Notes: a model not told the origin generated them from the sequence alone. Shown: positions 1 through 9,099, counted from the first letter of the stretch. The stretch: DNA of 11,688 bases from Spirogloea muscicola (GCA_009602725.1 WELB01000059.1:183236-194923), one strand, 5' to 3'. Made by a program: numbers and translations.

Positions 1-343
1 GGGGGGGGGGCGGGCGCCGGTCGAGGAAGGTGGGCTAAGCGGGTTAGCCGGGAGGAGGAGCGGACCGGGGTGAACGTCCTCGCTGATCTAGCCCGGTTCA
101 ACTCACCGGTCGGACACGTGGCAGTGCCCCCGGCCTCGTCACGAGCGCCGGGCCGGTGCGACAGGTTTCCCGGCTCGAGTCGGCCGCGCTCTCCCTCTCC
201 CCGCCGGCACCTCAGTCGTCTTACTAGCGCCTCTCCCGAATTCCCCCCCTCCCCACTGGCCGTCTGGTCGCTTACCAGGCCCCTCACTCAACGACCTCCA
301 GGCTCCTGTGCGGCATTCGCCGCCGCGCAGCGCGCCGCATTCC

Positions 344-385
<42 letters not shown>
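344..385 (+). repeat. (CCG)14 trinucleotide tract
   Basis: Fourteen uninterrupted CCG units. They lie upstream of the first ATG of the VAD1-like gene on its sense strand; in the main open frame they would read as polyproline, in another as polyalanine. Confidence 0.95.
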
Positions 386-386
<1 letters not shown>

Positions 387-407
387 TTCAGTCGCCGGTG
401 TCCAGCA

Positions 408-674
408 ATGCCGGCCATCCAGCCAGGCCCGCCTCTCCGCCACTTGTCCTTCCGCGTTCCTTCTCGGCGCCCTGCGTGCCCGAGGCGCTCGAGCAGGACG
501 TTGCCGTCGCAGTCCTGGCCACGCCGCCGCCGCTTCTTCGCGGCGACGGTGGCGGTGCGGTGCTCCCAGCAGAGCAAGCTTCCCCTGCCTCCCTTTCGGC
601 ACTGCCCGGTGGCCACAGGCGAACGCCACCGCCGGCGCCCGCCGCCAGCCCTGGGGGCCTCTTCTCCTTCGTGA
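408..674 (+). other. Possible upstream ORF (88 codons)
   Basis: The first ATG visible in the window is at 408. It opens an 88-codon frame rich in Arg, Pro and Ser that ends with TGA at 672-674, eight bases before the in-frame ATG 683. If transcription starts upstream of 408, this would be an overlapping-frame uORF. If the leader is coding in the main frame instead, this ORF is only a shadow. No family is recognised. Confidence 0.25.
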
Positions 675-682
675 CGCAGTTC

Positions 683-3600
683 ATGGACAATCAGAGCTAT
701 GACGGTGCTCTCAAGGCCTCGCCGACGGCGGCGGCTGCCGGAGCCACTGTGGACAGCGATGCGGGCTCGCCGCTGCCGGCAGTTGCTGATGACAGTGTGG
801 CTTCAGGCAGCATTCTGGGCTCTCTTGGCAGCCTCAGCTTCCAGGGCTACCGGCGCAACAAGTCGGACTCGCTGGTGAGTGCCGGGCGACTGGTGAGGTA
901 GATGCAATCAGAGGCGCATTCCCTTGCAGGTGCAATTAGTGAGCAATTGTACTGATCACAGTACAATAGCGCTGGCTGCGCAGGCGGTGTCCCGCTACGC
1001 GCAGAAGGGCGAGGAGTATCGCCAGCTCTTTGAACTTCCTGCGGAAGAGGTGAGCTGCCGGCCGCCACTTTCTCTTGTCACCCTGGTTGCAGGCTGCTGA
1101 AAGCTGGCGCCAAGCAAGTAGCCGCTACCACTGGCCAGCTTCAGCGGGCAACTGAAACAGATCGAGCTCGCCACAGGCGACAGCAGGGTCAGGAGCTCAT
1201 CCTGACCCAATCAGCCCCTGTTTTGTGTGCCAGACGCTGATTGAGGACTTCAACTGCGCACTGCAGAAGAAGATCCTTTTGCAGGTTGGCATTGATGCTG
1301 CCAGCTGGCATCTCCTCACCATCTTGTGCTTGTATTTGATCCGATGCCTGTGTCTAGCCAGTCTACTTACTGTTTTTCTCCCGGCCATCATATGTCCCGG
1401 TCATCACCTGCAGACTGACAGAAAAGTGCAACTGCATGCTGTTGCCAGGGTCACATTTACCTCTTTGATCACTACCTTTGCTTCTACTCCAACATATTTG
1501 GTTATGAAAGAATGGTATATCTTCAGCAGCCAGCGTCCTTATGACAGTATGGCAAATCTGGGAAGAGGATGACCTGAGATCTTGTTGTGAAGGGCGCCTG
1601 CGGAGGCATTTCCAGAAGCGGCACCTGACAAGAGTGTACCTGCTGTGGCCCTTGTGCCAGAAGGTCATTCCACTGACAGAGGTCACAGCTGTGCGCAAGG
1701 CCAAGACTGCTGGCGTCTTCCCCAACGCAATTGAGGTCACCGCCATGGGCAAGAAGGTCTGTGCTTGCACATACACCGCTATAGTTTCTGTTTATCTAGC
1801 ATCGAACCTGGTCTTCAAGTTGCTCCTCGTGACCTTTGAGTGCTCATCACATCATCTCACATTCCCTGCTCTGGCAGCAGTAGCTGACTTGTGTATCAGC
1901 CTGAATAAACCAATTGCAGAACTTCTTCGCATCCTTCATCTCGCGCGACGAGGCATTCCGTCAAATTATGTACCTGTGGTCCCTCAACAGCGGCTATGCC
2001 AAGCTCTTTGCGGTGGAACAGCAGCTGACCAGCAGCCCCGCAAGTGTTGGCAGCGCCACTGCTGATGAGAGTCCGCCTGCTGTTATTCAGGTGAGGGGTC
2101 GAGACGTCAGGTATCCCCTTTGGCATTTTACCCACCTGCTTTGCAGCACAGTCAGAGCAAAGCTTAGAAAGCTTGTCGCCTGGCCCGTCAGTGTGGTGCC
2201 AATGTTGATGGCACTTTGTGCTCTGAATGCGTGCAGCAACCCGGTGTCATTCTTGACAGCGCCGGGAGTGTGCAGCAGGTAGAGGAGCGGCTGAATGGCT
2301 CTACGCAGCGCACACACACAAGTGGTGATCTGGACAGCATACCCATGGAGGAGGAAGCAAGTCCAGCATCAAGGAGCTATCCAGGGCAATCTGTTCTGAT
2401 GGCCTCAAGCTCATCAGCATTGCCATGTCCAGAGAGTAGCAGGGTCGAGGAGATGACACCTGCTGTCGACGCATCATATGACACGGAGCCGCCTGCTGAG
2501 AAAGTCTACGACGTCTCTGGAGCACTTTTTGCAAAGTCGCACGAAGATTTGGCCGATGCACGTTCCAAGGAGTTGGCGAGCGATAGACCAGCACTCATGC
2601 CAGCTATGCCGAACGCTGAGCCGTCACCTGACGGCAATGATGCAGGGCCACCTCCAGTGCAGGGTGCCGCGGCCAGCATCAAGGCTGTTCTTGCATCCAC
2701 GGCGGCATTCGCACAACGCAAGGGCTTGGGCCTGAAGCAGGGCTCCGTGGACATGCTTCCAAGCGACCCGGTGACACTAGACGTGGGGCTTGGCGAGCTG
2801 CTCGACCCACCCTCTGGTCGGTCGGGGCTGAAAGTAGGACCGTCGAGCGACAGCGCCGACATTGAGAGCCTTGCTGTCTCGGCAGTGCGTGCCGCTCTTC
2901 AGCCTGCTGCCGTGAAGGACTCTGCCGTTGACCCCACCACAGCTCTGAGCTCCTTGCCACCGGCCAAGAAGCTCAGGTCCCTGGACTCGAGTCTCTTCCA
3001 AAGCCTTGACATCATGTCGCCTCCAGGTGAGAGACTGTCAAGTAGCCTCTTGAGACCTCTGCTGACATACACGTACAGAATCAACCTGAGCAATCTGGTG
3101 AATGTTCTCAAGTGGCCAGCCATTGGCTAAAAGTATCTGGTTTAGCTTGTTGTGACAAACGAGCAAGGGATTTTACTCTTGGTGCAGTTCCCGCCTACAT
3201 GACACTGCTGGCCGAGGGCGTCTTCAAGGTACATCCTATGGGAAGCAGGCAGCTACTTATGCTGTCGTTATACTTGGATGCATGTTTGGGTCAGCATGGA
3301 CATGAAGAATCTGGCTGAGGTCGTATGGTGGCTAGTAGAGGAGTCTATTATGTCAGGAAGTCCGTGGGAAGCGAAGTTCTGTAGAGAATTCATAAGCATC
3401 CATCACACAGTGGGCCCAATAGAACACTGAGAGTGTCTATTGCCTGCTACAAGGAGAAATCGATGCTAAAATTGTCTGACTCCGCTTATCAGGAGATGTA
3501 TGACAGTATGCTTGGCAAGTTATGCTAATGCCACAGCTCTTGTCTCAAGATTGCTTAGCATTAGGACTGATAACCTGCTGCATTGACAATCATTGACCTT

Positions 3601-6570
3601 GCGGTGTTGTTCCGCAGGTCAGCTTGGAGGCTTTCTTCAACCACTTCTTCTCAGACGACAGCTCCTTTCAAGCCAGCTTCCAATGCAGGCAAGGCGATGA
3701 GGGTAAGGCTCTAAGCTGCTCCCCAGAGCAATGATGTTGGGTCAACTTGGTCTTTCTTTGTGGGTTGTACCCCGGTATCATCCAGTATCTTATCGCAATT
3801 GGTTGTGCGAAGTGAATAGATTATCAATGCAGCAAGTGGAGGAAGCACGAGGAGAGTGGCTCTGTCCGTGACATCTCCTTTCGACATCCAATTAACCTTT
3901 TCATTGGTAAGAGTGCCCGGCTTGACAAACCTCAGTTGAGGCGCAGAGCAATGTGTGTATTGCATTGTGCTGCTCAATGCTGGTCGATGTATGACAGCAC
4001 CACCATATATTAAGTAATAGCTCTGAGGTCACAAGCTTATAAGCATTCTCTCATGTAACTAAGCAAGTACCTTGAAACTGCTGTGTGTAGCACATTTGTA
4101 TACTCATTGGCAGAATGTTGTTGTCAATATGCTATTGATCCGAAGGGGCATTCACTTTATCGCACATTTGGTGGCAACCTTTGACATTCATTTTGTCCTT
4201 TGCAGGACCAAAGTCTACACTCTGCAAGCAGCAGCAGCATTTCAACATGTATAGAGATGGGTATGACATTTTCCTGTGCTCTAAGGACTTGCCAGCAATG
4301 TCTGTGAGCAGATTCGCGGTTTCGCAGTTTGCCTCCTGAGGGTGTAACAGACTGGTCAGGCAATTATTAGCGTGTCCACTTCTGCATGAATGCTCCACTC
4401 TGATGAGGTGTTATTGATGTTCTTTAAGCTGGTGCTTTCCACGACAGGCATATCGTAATTGAGAGCAGGCAGCAAATGATTGACATTCCTTATGGGGATT
4501 ACTTCACTGTGAATGTAAGGGACAATCTATGCCTGGTTCATTTGTATCACATTCGACATTCGTTTGATTTGGGGTTGAGCTGATGTCCGATCTAGGTGGA
4601 CTTAGCACAACACTGCATTTTGGCCAGAGCATCAGAGATTTTCCGAAAAGAATGCCAGCGACCTTGTTTCTTTGCCAGATGAGGTGGGACTTGCTGTCAG
4701 AGGAAAGGAAGCCCTCAGACTGCTGCAGACTATCCATCAATCTGGGTGTCCATTTCTCGAAGAAGACCATGTGGAAGGGTAAGCTAATGAGACTCAAAGC
4801 CATGTGCAGTTGCCTAGTCCAGTAAGTACATGGTTGCTATTGTGGTCTCCTTTTGGAGGTACTCTGGTTCTGCTTGGCAGCTGAGCGTGTACTGTCAGGC
4901 ATATGATGTAACGGAGTGGAAATGTAAAAGTTTGCATTGACTTGAACACAGGAAAAATCGAGCAGGGAGCTTTGACTGAATGCCAGGACACTTACCGGCA
5001 ATGGATGGAGGAGGTACTGTTCCCGTACCTTCTGCAGTGGACGCCCTCTTCTCCTCAGCTCAATGTGCATCAACAAGTCATTACTGGCTTCTGAGCACTT
5101 GCTTATGCCTCTCACAACTCTCTCCCCTGCAGGCCCGCGCAGCAGTCCAAGCCTCCTCGATCGATGAGGCGCAAGAGTCAGGCTATGACTCCCATGTCCC
5201 GGGCAGAGCATCCACATCGTACAATGGGCTCGGTCCTGCCTCAGCAAGAAGCCGCCCTGCCCATATTGATGATGCAACAGCTCGGCTCCTGGCTATCATG
5301 GGTTAGTTTTATCCCAATGTATGCGTTCAGGGTTTTCACTGTATGAATGGCAGGCTTGCTGAAGAACAAGAAACTATCTGCTAAGCTTCTTTCCCTCCCT
5401 TCCAGTAAGATGTTTTGTGGAGAGGACGCTTCGCCCTGCTACCCTGCCGCTCATTGACCAACATCATGCAAGAGCTGCTTCTTGTGCGCAGCTGAGAACA
5501 GGATTCTTCCTGAGTACGAGAATGAGATTAGAGCCATGCTCAATCTGGAAAAGAATGAGCTTGATGCAGCAGCTGCTAGTGGAAGCACGTCAACGAGCAG
5601 CAAGTCGAGGCCAGGTGCTTACTGCAGTCAATGTGATGCCCCTTCGACTTACAAAACAACACCCTTACATTGTGTATGGTAGTTTCTGTCGTATACCGCA
5701 TTTTTCCTGGACTAAGTCGTGGCTGACTGGGACTCTGTTGCAGGTGCCTCACTACAAGGAGGTTACATGCGTCCCATACGTCGTCGATCTAGTGATGTCT
5801 CGGCCAACTTTGGAGGTGCCTCTGGCATAAGCACCGGCGGAGGCCAGGCAACAAGGTGGCGCAGGCTCTGGAACAGATGGCGAGGAGTTGCCCTCTTGCT
5901 CCTGCTTGGCTTTGCCATACTAGCGCTGCAGGTGAGTCAGCTGACGCCTATGCCAAATCAAGTGACATTTGTCATCCAATGATGGTGCTTCCCCTGTTTC
6001 CTAAAAAGCTTTGAGCCAAAGACGGTTGAGAGCTGATGACTGATGTCATTGACTCTTTCCACGCACTTTGGCCACTGTGCAGTTCCTCTTAGAGTGGCCA
6101 GGCTGGCAAACAGCTCCCATAGTGGATGTGGTCAAAACGAGAAAGCAACGTGTGTCCCTTCAGCACGAGATTCAAACGAGCAGAAAGGCATATACAAAGT
6201 GGGAAGATAAATGGGAAAAGCGAATACTTCGGTTCCAGGTGGCGCTGGCTTACCTTTACACACGTTTTCTTACATAACGACACAACAATGTACAATGCTA
6301 AATGCTAAATGCTGAATGTCTCTTGGCACTCGAGGGGTCAGCTTTGATGGGAGTGTCGCTGACAATCTGGCGGCTCTGTATCACTCTGTGCAGAAGGATG
6401 CCTACCGACTTGAGAAGAAGCTTCAATCGATGCACATTGATTTGTCACGCTTCAAGCAAGACATTTGGGACTCCCCTCAATGTAGAGCCCACACAATGAC
6501 AGCACCAGAGGACCTTGATGATGACGGCGAGGGAAGCGAGTCGGTCACTGATGTCAGTGATCAACTGTGA
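683..6570 (+). CDS. VAD1: GRAM-VASt domain membrane protein, VAD1-like (19 exons)
   Basis: Likely an ER-anchored lipid-transfer protein of the VAD1/Aster/LAM family; in that family GRAM binds membrane lipids and VASt (StART-like) carries sterol, and plant VAD1 restrains defence cell death. Exons, all read by eye: 683-874, 984-1049, 1234-1284, 1449-1514, 1661-1756, 1920-2090, 2237-3026, 3188-3228, 3618-3702, 3820-3906, 4206-4260, 4448-4514, 4679-4778, 4952-5013, 5133-5301, 5492-5614, 5744-5931, 6083-6238, 6394-6570 (stop TGA). Every junction is GT-AG, phases agree, and the total is 2742 nt (913 aa). GRAM about residues 70-175, linker 215-477, VASt 478-645, membrane helix 788-808, charged helix 815-885. 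ATG 683 is the first in-frame ATG, but the frame stays open back to 92, so an upstream exon may extend the N terminus. The exon 7 acceptor is ambiguous (2237 or 2276, same frame). Family assignment is strong; sterol binding is inferred. Confidence 0.88.
984..2090 (+). other. GRAM domain, exons 2-6 of the VAD1-like gene
   Basis: Five exons of 66, 51, 66, 96 and 171 nt encode the GRAM (PH-like) fold. Diagnostic strings in order are EEYRQLFELPAEE, LIEDFNCALQKKILLQ, GHIYLFDHYLCFYSNIFGYE, VIPLTEVTAVRKAKTAG, VFPNAIEV and FFASFISRDEAFRQIMYLWS. These follow the plant VAD1 GRAM order closely. All five exons begin and end in phase 0. Confidence 0.93.
2237..3026 (+). other. Exon 7: long low-complexity GRAM-VASt linker
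   Basis: A single 790-nt exon encodes about 263 residues rich in Ser, Ala, Pro, Asp and Glu with no recognisable domain. It joins GRAM to VASt and reads as largely disordered. It ends in phase 1 at CCAG|GTGAGA. Three in-frame acceptors are possible at the start (before 2237, 2276 or 2279); I use 2237. Confidence 0.75.
3188..5013 (+). other. VASt (StART-like) domain, exons 8-14
   Basis: Seven small exons encode the lipid-binding VASt fold. Key strings are VPAYMTLLAEGVFKV, SLEAFFNHFFSDDSSF, YQCSKWRKHEE, RDISFRHPINLF, HIVIESRQQMIDIPYGDYF, MRWDLL, HFSKKTMWKGKIEQG and ECQDTYRQWMEE. They match the VASt order in plant VAD1, including the P-Y-G-D-Y-F turn and the TMWKGKI strand. Exon 10 is joined through a poor acceptor (gaatag, no pyrimidine tract), chosen because it is the only site that keeps phase and restores the family's D-[YF]-x-C-S segment. 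Confidence 0.9.
5744..5931 (+). other. Exon 17: basic segment and membrane helix
   Basis: The exon encodes a Gly/Ser-rich stretch, a basic/aromatic patch (RWRRLWNRWRG), then GVALLLLLGFAILALQ. With the first residues of exon 18 this makes one helix of about 20 hydrophobic residues. Basic residues before the helix put the GRAM-VASt part in the cytosol, as expected for a C-terminal ER anchor. Confidence 0.85.
6083..6570 (+). other. Exons 18-19: charged helical tail and acidic C terminus
   Basis: After the membrane helix come about 75 charged residues with coiled-coil character (KTRKQRVSLQHEIQTSRK, DAYRLEKKLQSMHIDLSRF), then an acidic end (EDLDDDGEGSES). The intron 6239-6393 is phase 0. Its acceptor ctctgtgcag at 6384-6393 has a good pyrimidine tract and a CTGAC branch-like site upstream. 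Confidence 0.75.
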
Positions 6571-7283
6571 TGAGATTGATCAGAGACATAGCTATGCTCC
6601 ATGGCCTCACTACACAGGCCTCAGAAGATTTGTGCAAACCCCATTTTAGCATGCCCAAAGCTTGCTGTGCAAATAGTCAGCAAGAAGTCAATCTTTGCTT
6701 TGCTGTGGACAATAGCAACTGCGCTTGTAGAAACCTTTGAATGGTTCCTGGCGAAGACACGGCTTCTTTTAGTCTAATTCAGCAGTAGTAAGGTGAGTTG
6801 TTGACTTTTGGGAAGAGCAATCGTTCTGTCAGCCAATATTGGGGAGATGGACCAAGACAGCGCGCATACCAAGCAGTTTAGTAACGTGTTGATAGCCTAA
6901 TAGCTGCTCATAGCCTCCCTGTTGGCAATGTGAGCTTCTCTTGTCTCTGCCAGTTTAAGAGATCTCTGTATCACACATGTCCCACGCAAGCGCAGCAGCA
7001 GCTGGCCGATGCTCCCTGATATATGGAGCCGCTGATTACATTTGTTACACATGTGGGTCTCCTGTCAACAGCCTGTCAGGCACGAACTCCACATTCCATG
7101 GTGGGCCGATCTTGAGGCAAGCTTTCTAATGGATTACTGCCAAAAGCCTTCTATAGACTCTGGTACGAGCCGCCTGCAGGCTAGTGCTGGGCTTGCACGG
7201 AAGGTGCTAGGAGATGTCAAGTTCCGACAACACCAGTCGTCAAAGAACCTCCACACAGATGGGGGGTCTCCACTTTGTCAAAT
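6571..7283. other. Convergent intergenic region and both 3' UTRs
   Basis: About 0.7 kb lies between the stop codons of the VAD1-like gene (+) and RPL36 (-). I see no coding exon, tRNA or repeat. No exact TGTAA follows the VAD1-like stop on the + strand; the nearest variant is tgtag near 6728. The right part holds RPL36 3' UTR on the minus strand. Confidence 0.6.
7036..7049 (-). terminator. Tandem TGTAA poly(A) signals for RPL36
   Basis: The minus strand reads TGTAAC then TGTAAT, nine bases apart, about 235-250 nt after the RPL36 stop. TGTAA is the standard near-upstream poly(A) element of chlorophyte algae. Cleavage would be expected roughly 10-20 nt further on, near 7015-7025. Confidence 0.5.
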
Positions 7284-7955
7284 TCACTTCTTCTTGTCGG
7301 TCGCTGTGGCATGTGTTGTGGCATGCGTCCTGCAAGCCCGGCCCCACACTGTCAGTAACCGCAAACGGTGGCGTAGATACCCAGGACGCGGGCATGACTG
7401 CTGAGACAGTCGCAAGCCGCTTCGCCCTGGCCCTCCAAGGCCTGTGCCCCGCAGCCACCAAGGCCAGCAAGGCAACTGCTGTTTCCACAGATGGTGGTCA
7501 AAGCGCAACGGGGCCAAGTCGGGAAGCGGCTCACCTGGACTTGCGGAGCACGGTGGTCATCTCCTCGCGCTTGCGCTTGGCGCGGAGGTGCGTGCCCAGC
7601 TTCTTCTTGGCGAGCTTGAGCGCGCGCTTGTCCTTGCCGACCTTGAGCAGCTCCGTGATGCGCTTCTCGTACGGCGCCAGGCCCACCACCTCGCGCACCA
7701 GCTCCCGCACGAACTTGGTGCGCTTCCCGAGGGCCTGCCCCATCGTCGCGAGAGCGGAGGTCAGGGCCTCGGCGGCGGCCGTGCCGCAGCTCGGCCACGA
7801 GGGCGGCGCCCAGCCGGAGCACCCGGCAGCAGCGGCGGCGGCGGCGGCGGCGGCGGGGGGCGGGGACTCACGCCCTTGCGGCTGGCGGGGCGAGCGACCT
7901 TCTCGCGGCGCGTCACGACGTGGCCCTTGCCCAGGCCCACGGCGAGGCCCGACAT
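7284..7955 (-). CDS. RPL36: 60S ribosomal protein eL36 (3 exons)
   Basis: Large-subunit ribosomal protein, cytosolic. Minus-strand exons are 7955-7872, 7734-7535 and 7329-7284, joined in phases 0 and 2; total 330 nt, 109 aa, within the usual 100-115 for eL36. Recognition strings are [62 protein letters not shown] and VLRKSR; these match the green-plant form. Donors are GTGAGT (7871-7866) and GTGAGC (7534-7529); acceptors are gggcag before 7734 and cttgcag before 7329. The ATG at 7743 is intronic: starting there would lose the conserved N terminus. Oddities: GLGKGH where the family has GLNKGH, and a Thr/His/Ala-rich end ([14 protein letters not shown]). It is convergent with the VAD1-like gene. 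Confidence 0.93.
7833..7856 (+). repeat. (CGG)8 tract in RPL36 intron 1
   Basis: Eight CGG units on the + strand (CCG on the gene's strand), followed by a G run, 15 bases inside intron 1 from exon 1. Confidence 0.93.
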
Positions 7956-7963
7956 GGCGGCCG

Positions 7964-7964
<1 letters not shown>

Positions 7965-7994
<30 letters not shown>
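7965..7994 (+). repeat. (CGG)10 tract in RPL36 5' leader
   Basis: Ten CGG units on the + strand, ending 9 bases upstream of the RPL36 ATG on the gene's strand (as CCG). A pyrimidine run (CTCCCCCC, minus strand) sits just upstream and could mark a TOP-like transcription start. Confidence 0.93.
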
Positions 7995-8016
7995 GGGGAG
8001 TCGGCTAGGGCCACTT

Positions 8017-8024
8017 AAACCCTG
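8017..8024 (+). promoter_or_regulatory. Near telo-box AAACCCTG
   Basis: AAACCCTG differs by one base from the telo-box AAACCCTA, common near the transcription start of plant ribosomal protein genes in either orientation. It lies about 60 bases upstream of the RPL36 ATG. One octamer with one mismatch is weak evidence. Confidence 0.3.
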
Positions 8025-8269
8025 GGGAGTTGCGGCCGCTTCAACCCGGAATTGTGACGGGACGGGACCGGGGGGACGAGGCAAACGGCTGCCGTCAACG
8101 AGGGGGTTGTGGGCGCCACGCGGCCGCAGCGCAGGGACGCGTGGTCCGGCCTCTTCTCTCGCCCCTGGCTGCCTAGCCTGTGGCTCCGTCATGAACACCT
8201 GTATGCATCTGGCTGGCTTTCACAGCCGCTCTTTTCATATCAGCAGCCGTGCTCCTCTCCTCCCCCCCC

Positions 8270-9099
8270 CTCTCTTGGCCATTCAGGAACTCCATCGCGC
8301 GCATTTCTTCCATCACTCACTACACACTCTATTTCCCCTCGCCCCCGCCCGGTCTCTCTCTGCAGGTGGCGGTGCTCGGCTCCCCAAGTTCGCTTCCTGT
8401 ATTTGTGTGTGCTCACCCGTGATTAGTAACGTCCCCCTTCAGCCTGCATTCACGATTTTACGTCAGCCCCACTTCTCATTAAGGGCTTCGTTTTCGTGAC
8501 CCCAATGCTTGCACTGGCTTTTACCTTGCCCCCATTGGGAGAGCCACTTTTTCTTATGCCTGAGCAGTGTGTTGCCTGATTGGCTTGAGCGGCGGAGAGA
8601 AGTGGCTTCCAATGGGGGCTAGGGCTGTAAGAAGCCAGCCCAAAAAGACTTGACAGGGTTCGAAGGGGCCAAACTACGAAGGGGCCAGAGGCGAAGAGAA
8701 TAAGAGAAGGTTGGTCTCAAGAAGGGGCGATGGCTGTTGTAGGCCAGGCCCACAAGAGAGAAGGCGCGCGCTGTGCGCAGGAGTTGAAGAAAGAACAGAG
8801 AAAGAAACAGCTCCTTTCAAGTAAGGTATCGGCTGTGAGAGGCCAGCCCAAACAGAGCGCTTCCGAACTTCCAGCCCAAAGGAATGTACAAGAGAAAGTG
8901 CGCGCCCTAAGAGAAGAGGGGCTGGCAGAGGTCAGCTTGGAAAGAATGGACAAAGTTCAAAGAGCAAAAATATGCCTACAAGAAAAATGACACAGCTAGA
9001 CACAAGATGACGCAACAGGAAACTCACTAACCCCTGCTAAGCAGCCGCAGGTCGAAGAAGCTGGGCTCCTGGTAGCGGGTCCCCAGGCCAGAGCCAGAG
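8270..9099 (-). repeat. Repeat copy A (retroelement 3'-end family)
   Basis: About 830 bp highly similar to copy B (9502-10255) in the same orientation, with small indels. On the minus strand it begins with a short coding-like tail (SGLGTRY) whose stop is changed to CAG, then UTR-like sequence, and ends at a boundary shared with copy B (gaatggccaagagag). It contains hairpins near 8622, 8731, 8831 and 8920. I infer a 5'-truncated retroelement insertion; a low-copy segmental repeat is the alternative. Confidence 0.75.

Larger units (their letters stand above)
92..682 (+). other. Leader or N-terminal coding extension of the VAD1-like gene
   Basis: The frame that enters ATG 683 is open from just after a TAG at 89-91, but contains no ATG before 683. 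Its translation looks protein-like in places, for example EALEQDVAVAVLATPPPLL and PGGLFSFVTQFM, and it turns the CCG tract into 14 prolines. A pyrimidine-rich stretch ending in ttaccag at 272-278 could be a splice acceptor. So either this is 5' UTR, or it is coding sequence spliced from an exon left of the window. I cannot decide from sequence alone. Confidence 0.45.
7956..8269 (-). promoter_or_regulatory. RPL36 upstream region / presumed promoter
   Basis: GC-rich, non-repetitive sequence upstream of RPL36, becoming pyrimidine-rich on the + strand toward 8269 with a run of nine C at 8262-8270. No TATA box is evident at a fitting distance. The only recognisable element is the near telo-box at 8017-8024. 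No coding exon is seen. Confidence 0.45.

Noticed and set aside
1363-1776. 137-aa minus-strand ORF
   Set aside because: It overlaps GRAM exons 4 and 5 antisense; composition has no independent support.
4261-4447. C/D snoRNA in intron 11 of the VAD1-like gene (CTGATGAGG near 4400)
   Set aside because: The box-C-like motif is too close to the intron's 3' end and no box D or flanking terminal stem follows.
5406-5491. Extra exon after the strong-looking acceptor cccttccag (ending 5405)
   Set aside because: Reading on in the required phase leads into a frame that differs from the conserved-looking AENRILPEYENEIR segment, and no in-phase donor is evident before 5491.
6316-6393. Earlier start of exon 19, giving VADNLAALYHSVQ upstream of KDAYRLEKK
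   Set aside because: No acceptor in this stretch has phase 0 to match exon 18; ctctgtgcag at 6393 does.
7531-7743. Intronless 70-aa eL36-like ORF starting at the minus-strand ATG at 7743
   Set aside because: Starting here loses the conserved N terminus; the gggcag acceptor just downstream joins in phase to exon 1 at 7872-7955, giving a full-length protein.
7444-8499. 351-aa + strand ORF across RPL36
   Set aside because: It is the antisense of RPL36 exons plus polyglycine from the CGG tracts and then repeat DNA.
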